Source: an uncultured Coriobacteriaceae bacterium (GTDB lineage Bacteria > Actinomycetota > Coriobacteriia > Coriobacteriales > Eggerthellaceae). From it: a DNA stretch of 35,872 nt. The first letter of the stretch is position 1. Each line of letters opens with the position of its first letter. The notes below the pieces were generated by a model. That model was not told where the DNA came from and searched no databases. It saw nothing but the letters and a program-made list of their open reading frames with translations. Below are positions 33,655 to 35,872 of this stretch, one piece after another. The DNA is taken from positions 1 to 35,872 of the forward strand of contig CACZAR010000007.1 of the NCBI GenBank assembly GCA_902779135.1. Direction: 5' to 3'. A program made the position numbers and the translations under genes.

Positions 33655-34287
33655 TTAGTCTCCGAGGTTCTTGTTGTACAGCTTCACGTTGCCATTGATA
33701 TTTGCGTACAGCGACACTTTGTTGTCTTCGTTCAAGGCGTCCCAGAGCGTATCGGCATCGGGCAATTTGACCGGAATGGGTTCGCCGGCGAAGGTCGGAA
33801 GTGGGTTTCCGTCGCCCTGATAGGTGCTAATGAAATAACCGCAACCTTCGTCGCATCCCTCGTAGGCGAAGAACTCGCGCACGCAACGACCGTCGACGTG
33901 CTTGAGGATGGATAGTTCGAACGTGCCGTCGCCATTAACGATGGCGCTGATGCGCGGCGTATAGTTCGGCGCATCGGGCTCGTATTCGCGCGCCATACAG
34001 CCGTCGCGGAAGCTGCCAGCCTCGACGATCGTGTCGGTCTGGTCGCCGTTGGTCACGACGAGCGCATCGCCCATGGTGCGGACGGGGTGGTAGATGATCA
34101 GGCTTGGGTCCTCGACGAGCGCCGGGTCGTGCGCTTCGGTTTGGATGCCGTCATCGGTGAGTGAGAAAATGCGGTTACGGCTGTTCAGGCTGCGGCCCAT
34201 GATGAAGTAATACACCACGCCGTCGCCCACCGCGATGCCGCGTCCGGGGTAGGGGTTGTTCCTCAAGATTTCTGCCAAGTCTTGCAT
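33655..34287 (-). CDS. purO: IMP cyclohydrolase, archaeal (PurO) type
   Basis: The 210-residue protein starts at ATG 34287 with GGAGGA upstream. PurO closes the ring of FAICAR to give IMP. The N-terminal LRNNPYPGRGIAVGDG and YYFIMGRSLNSRNRIF are the family signature, followed by DPSLIIYHPVR, NGDQTDTI, REYEPDAPNYTPRISA and YQGDGNPLPTF. PurO was first described in archaea and is unrelated to the bacterial PurH cyclohydrolase; it is also found in some anaerobic bacteria. With the AICARFT gene it replaces bifunctional PurH. Its ribosome site is part of a hairpin downstream of a ZTP riboswitch. Confidence 0.94.
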   Translation of the reverse strand: MQDLAEILRNNPYPGRGIAVGDGVVYYFIMGRSLNSRNRIFSLTDDGIQTEAHDPALVEDPSLIIYHPVRTMGDALVVTNGDQTDTIVEAGSFRDGCMAREYEPDAPNYTPRISAIVNGDGTFELSILKHVDGRCVREFFAYEGCDEGCGYFISTYQGDGNPLPTFAGEPIPVKLPDADTLWDALNEDNKVSLYANINGNVKLYNKNLGD

Positions 34288-34291
34288 GTTC

Positions 34292-34330
34292 GTCCTCCAA
34301 TGCTCGTGCAGCCGCTGTGCATTTGAGGAC
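34292..34330 (-). promoter_or_regulatory. Hairpin sequestering the purO ribosome-binding site (expression platform)
   Basis: On the transcript, GTCCTCAAATGC pairs with GCATTGGAGGAC: twelve positions with one A-G mismatch, loop of fifteen. The GGAGG ribosome site (34295-34299) is buried in the stem, five to eight bases before the ATG. Confidence 0.7.
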
Positions 34331-34367
34331 TCGACGAAGGCACAGCCGACCCCTTCGATGCTTGCGG

Positions 34368-34440
34368 CTTGCCCAGACGGTCGGCTTGTTGTATTGCGTG
34401 CTGTTCCCCCGTGGTTGCCCACGTTAATCCGTCAGTAGCA
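34368..34440 (-). promoter_or_regulatory. ZTP/ZMP (pfl) riboswitch aptamer
   Basis: Read on the minus strand, the conserved pfl-motif parts occur in order: ACTGACGG (34436-34429), hairpin CGTGG-GCAA-CCACG, then GGGGGAACAGC, and the 3' element CCGACCGTCTGGGCA ending at 34370. GACGG pairs with CCGTC, a compensated change relative to the usual GGCGG/CCGCC. ZTP riboswitches bind ZMP/ZTP (AICAR nucleotides) and turn on purine and folate one-carbon genes; here purO and the AICAR formyltransferase are directly downstream. AGCCGACC inside the aptamer can alternatively pair with GGTCGGCT just downstream (34350-34340 region). A TACACT -10-like hexamer lies at 34463-34458. Confidence 0.9.
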
Positions 34441-34540
34441 GCGCGCTCAATGTTCACAGTGTAGCATCATTCGACCCTCACGCGATGCGGATGCTGGTGC
34501 GTGGTTGGAGAAAGTGACTTGAAAAGCAGGCAGTCAAGTT

Positions 34541-34639
34541 CCCCGCGGGAGACTGATTGCCAATGCGAATCGATTGCATGCGGAATCACCCTCCCCGCGG
34601 GAGTTTGATTGCCAGCGCAATGCTGAGTTCCCCGCGGGA
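34541..34639. repeat. Three-copy cluster of CCCGCGGG-core repeats (reverse orientation)
   Basis: CCCCGCGGGA at 34541-34550, 34593-34602 and 34630-34639. The first two are followed by RNNTGATTGCCA, as in the 25.4-kb cluster. They lie between the riboswitch promoter and the DUF1638 gene; no gene is seen in this gap. Confidence 0.88.
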
Positions 34640-34697
34640 AAAAAGTCTAGTATGGTGGAAACAGGATGCGAATGACGGCCTTGCGGAAGGGGTCATC

Positions 34698-35444
34698 ATG
34701 TACATGCACGTCTTTAGCTGTCGAGTGTTTACCCGCGAGCTGTCTTATTTCATTGCGAAGAGCAAGAACGTCGTGGACGTGACGTTTCTGCCCCAGGGAT
34801 TGCATGAGGCGCCGAAGGTGTTGAACTCTGAACTCCAGGCGTCGATAGCCCGTTTCCGGGAGGAATGCGACAGCTGGAGGCGCAGGCGGCGCCCTGATTA
34901 TCTGGCGTTGTGTTTCGGGTTGTGCTCCGACAGCATCGTCGGCATCGAAGCAATTGATGTTCCCATCGTCGTGCCGCGCGTTGACGATTGCGTCGGCATC
35001 TACTTAGGTTCGGAGGAGCGCTACCTCGAATACTTCAACAAGTACAAGGGAACGTTTTGGGCTTTCCCCAGCTGGGCAGAATCGAGCCCCTCGACCGATG
35101 CGGACTATCTCGACATCATGCGCGCGGAATATCTGAAACGCTACGACGGCGATGAGGATCTCGTCGAGGACATGATGGAGCTCGAACTGGATATGACGGC
35201 TAACTACAGCAACGTCGGCTACATCACGAGTCCGCTTGCCGTCGACCCCGAGGGCAGCCGCGAACACGCTGCCCGTTATGCGCGAGACCACAATTGGAAT
35301 CTGATAGAGGTCGAAGGCGATCTTTCGCTCATGGAGCAGCTCCTGAACGGCCCGTGGGATGAGGACAAGTTCCTCGTCGTACCGCCGGGCTATCGTATCG
35401 CTGCAGCGCCGGGCATCGAGAAAGTGCGTGCCGTTAAGGCGTAA
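34698..35444 (+). CDS. DUF1638 family protein
   Basis: The 248-residue cytoplasmic protein starts at ATG 34698 (GGAAGGGG site); the longer ORF runs through the repeat cluster and is not used. Family marks are the FSCRVFTRELSYFIA start, LCFGLCSDSIVGIE, the PIVVPRVDDCVGIYLGS segment and VPPGYRIA near the end. DUF1638 genes are common beside corrinoid methyltransferases in methanogens and other anaerobes, but the reaction is unknown. In this window it is 10 kb from the corrinoid protein gene. The several Cys (including CFGLC) and Asp residues may bind a metal or cofactor (inference). Confidence 0.87.
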   Translation: MYMHVFSCRVFTRELSYFIAKSKNVVDVTFLPQGLHEAPKVLNSELQASIARFREECDSWRRRRRPDYLALCFGLCSDSIVGIEAIDVPIVVPRVDDCVGIYLGSEERYLEYFNKYKGTFWAFPSWAESSPSTDADYLDIMRAEYLKRYDGDEDLVEDMMELELDMTANYSNVGYITSPLAVDPEGSREHAARYARDHNWNLIEVEGDLSLMEQLLNGPWDEDKFLVVPPGYRIAAAPGIEKVRAVKA

Positions 35445-35490
35445 ATGCAGCAAGTCATGATGCAGCAAGGTGTGGCGCTGCAGTGTGAAG

Positions 35491-35872
35491 CTACGAAGCG
35501 CGATTGAACGTCGCTCGCATGAAAGCCTCACCGCGCGTGAGTGCTTCGTCGAGGCGTTTCCGATCTGGTACCGCAGCGGTAAAGCAAGCGTATTCGTCGA
35601 GGACGCCTTGACCGTGCGGCACGCCAACTGCTCCGGCGTCGCTGCCCAATGCAACGAGGCATCCTGCATCGATAGCTTTTGCGATGTTTTCATATGACGT
35701 GTCGACGATGCGCTTTAAAACTTCGTCTGGAAATTGGCCGCAGCCAATGAGGTTGCGCGCCACGGTGGCGGTCGGTACGAAGCACGTGCGCGATTCGGCG
35801 AGGGCGGCGATGCACTCGTCGTCGACGTAGTTTCCATGTTCGATGCTGTCGACCCCTGCTTCGACGGCGTCG
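35491..35872 (-). CDS. Amidohydrolase (imidazolonepropionase-like), 5' partial
   Basis: The frame is open to the window edge, so the N-terminal part is missing; 126 codons are visible. They contain DSIEHGNYVDDECIAALAES, FVPTATVARNLIG and the metal-site strand ALGSDAGAVGVPHGQG, typical of the metal-dependent amidohydrolase fold (His of IEHG, Asp of GSDAG). It is convergent with the DUF1638 gene. Substrate unknown; imidazolonepropionase-related or prolidase-like amidohydrolases fit best. Confidence 0.85.
   Translation of the reverse strand, partial: DAVEAGVDSIEHGNYVDDECIAALAESRTCFVPTATVARNLIGCGQFPDEVLKRIVDTSYENIAKAIDAGCLVALGSDAGAVGVPHGQGVLDEYACFTAAVPDRKRLDEALTRGEAFMRATFNRAS

Overview
The window reads as a chromosomal segment of an anaerobic, moderately GC-rich actinobacterium of the class Coriobacteriia (Eggerthellaceae-like). 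This placement is an inference from gene content: an oxygen-independent ribonucleotide reductase, Tat-exported lipoprotein, multiple uroporphyrinogen-decarboxylase-like (URO-D) methyltransferases, late cobamide-assembly genes and PucR-type regulators. No rRNA, tRNA, prophage or CRISPR array was seen.

Layout. Positions 1-10140 hold redox and housekeeping genes: the 3' part of an anaerobic ribonucleotide reductase fused to a redoxin domain, a thioredoxin reductase, an ABC exporter fused to an acetyltransferase, a tocopherol-cyclase-like protein, a TSCPD-domain protein, an HD-domain protein, a Tat lipoprotein phosphoesterase, an alpha/beta hydrolase and a small glutaredoxin-like protein. Positions 10141-29766 form a corrinoid-dependent one-carbon island: a PucR-type regulator divergent from a GPH-type transporter, a URO-D methyltransferase, cobT-cobU-cobS plus a CobU-like/Cys-rich fusion, a methyl-tetrahydrofolate:corrinoid methyltransferase, a [2Fe-2S]/ASKHA reductive activator, a DUF2284 protein, a hydantoinase-like ATPase, a corrinoid protein, an MFS exporter, a second URO-D methyltransferase and a second PucR-type regulator. 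Positions 29767-32425 hold a REP-associated tyrosine transposase (RAYT) and a cation efflux protein. Positions 32426-35872 hold a split IMP-synthesis operon (PurO plus stand-alone AICAR formyltransferase) behind a ZTP riboswitch, a DUF1638 protein and a partial amidohydrolase.

How it works together (inference). The island carries all parts of a four-component methyl-transfer system: substrate:corrinoid methyltransferase (two paralogues), corrinoid protein, corrinoid:tetrahydrofolate methyltransferase and reductive activator. Genes that attach the cobamide lower ligand lie inside it. Its probable job is O- or N-demethylation of an imported methylated compound, feeding methyl groups into tetrahydrofolate. 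The purine operon downstream consumes 10-formyl-tetrahydrofolate and is controlled by a riboswitch for ZTP/ZMP, the signal of low 10-formyl-tetrahydrofolate.

Across 17.6-34.6 kb about twenty copies of a short palindrome-centred element (core CCCGCGGG, usually TCCCCGCGGGA or its reverse complement) sit in clusters between genes. One cluster lies directly upstream of the RAYT gene, which suggests a REP-like family mobilised by that transposase.
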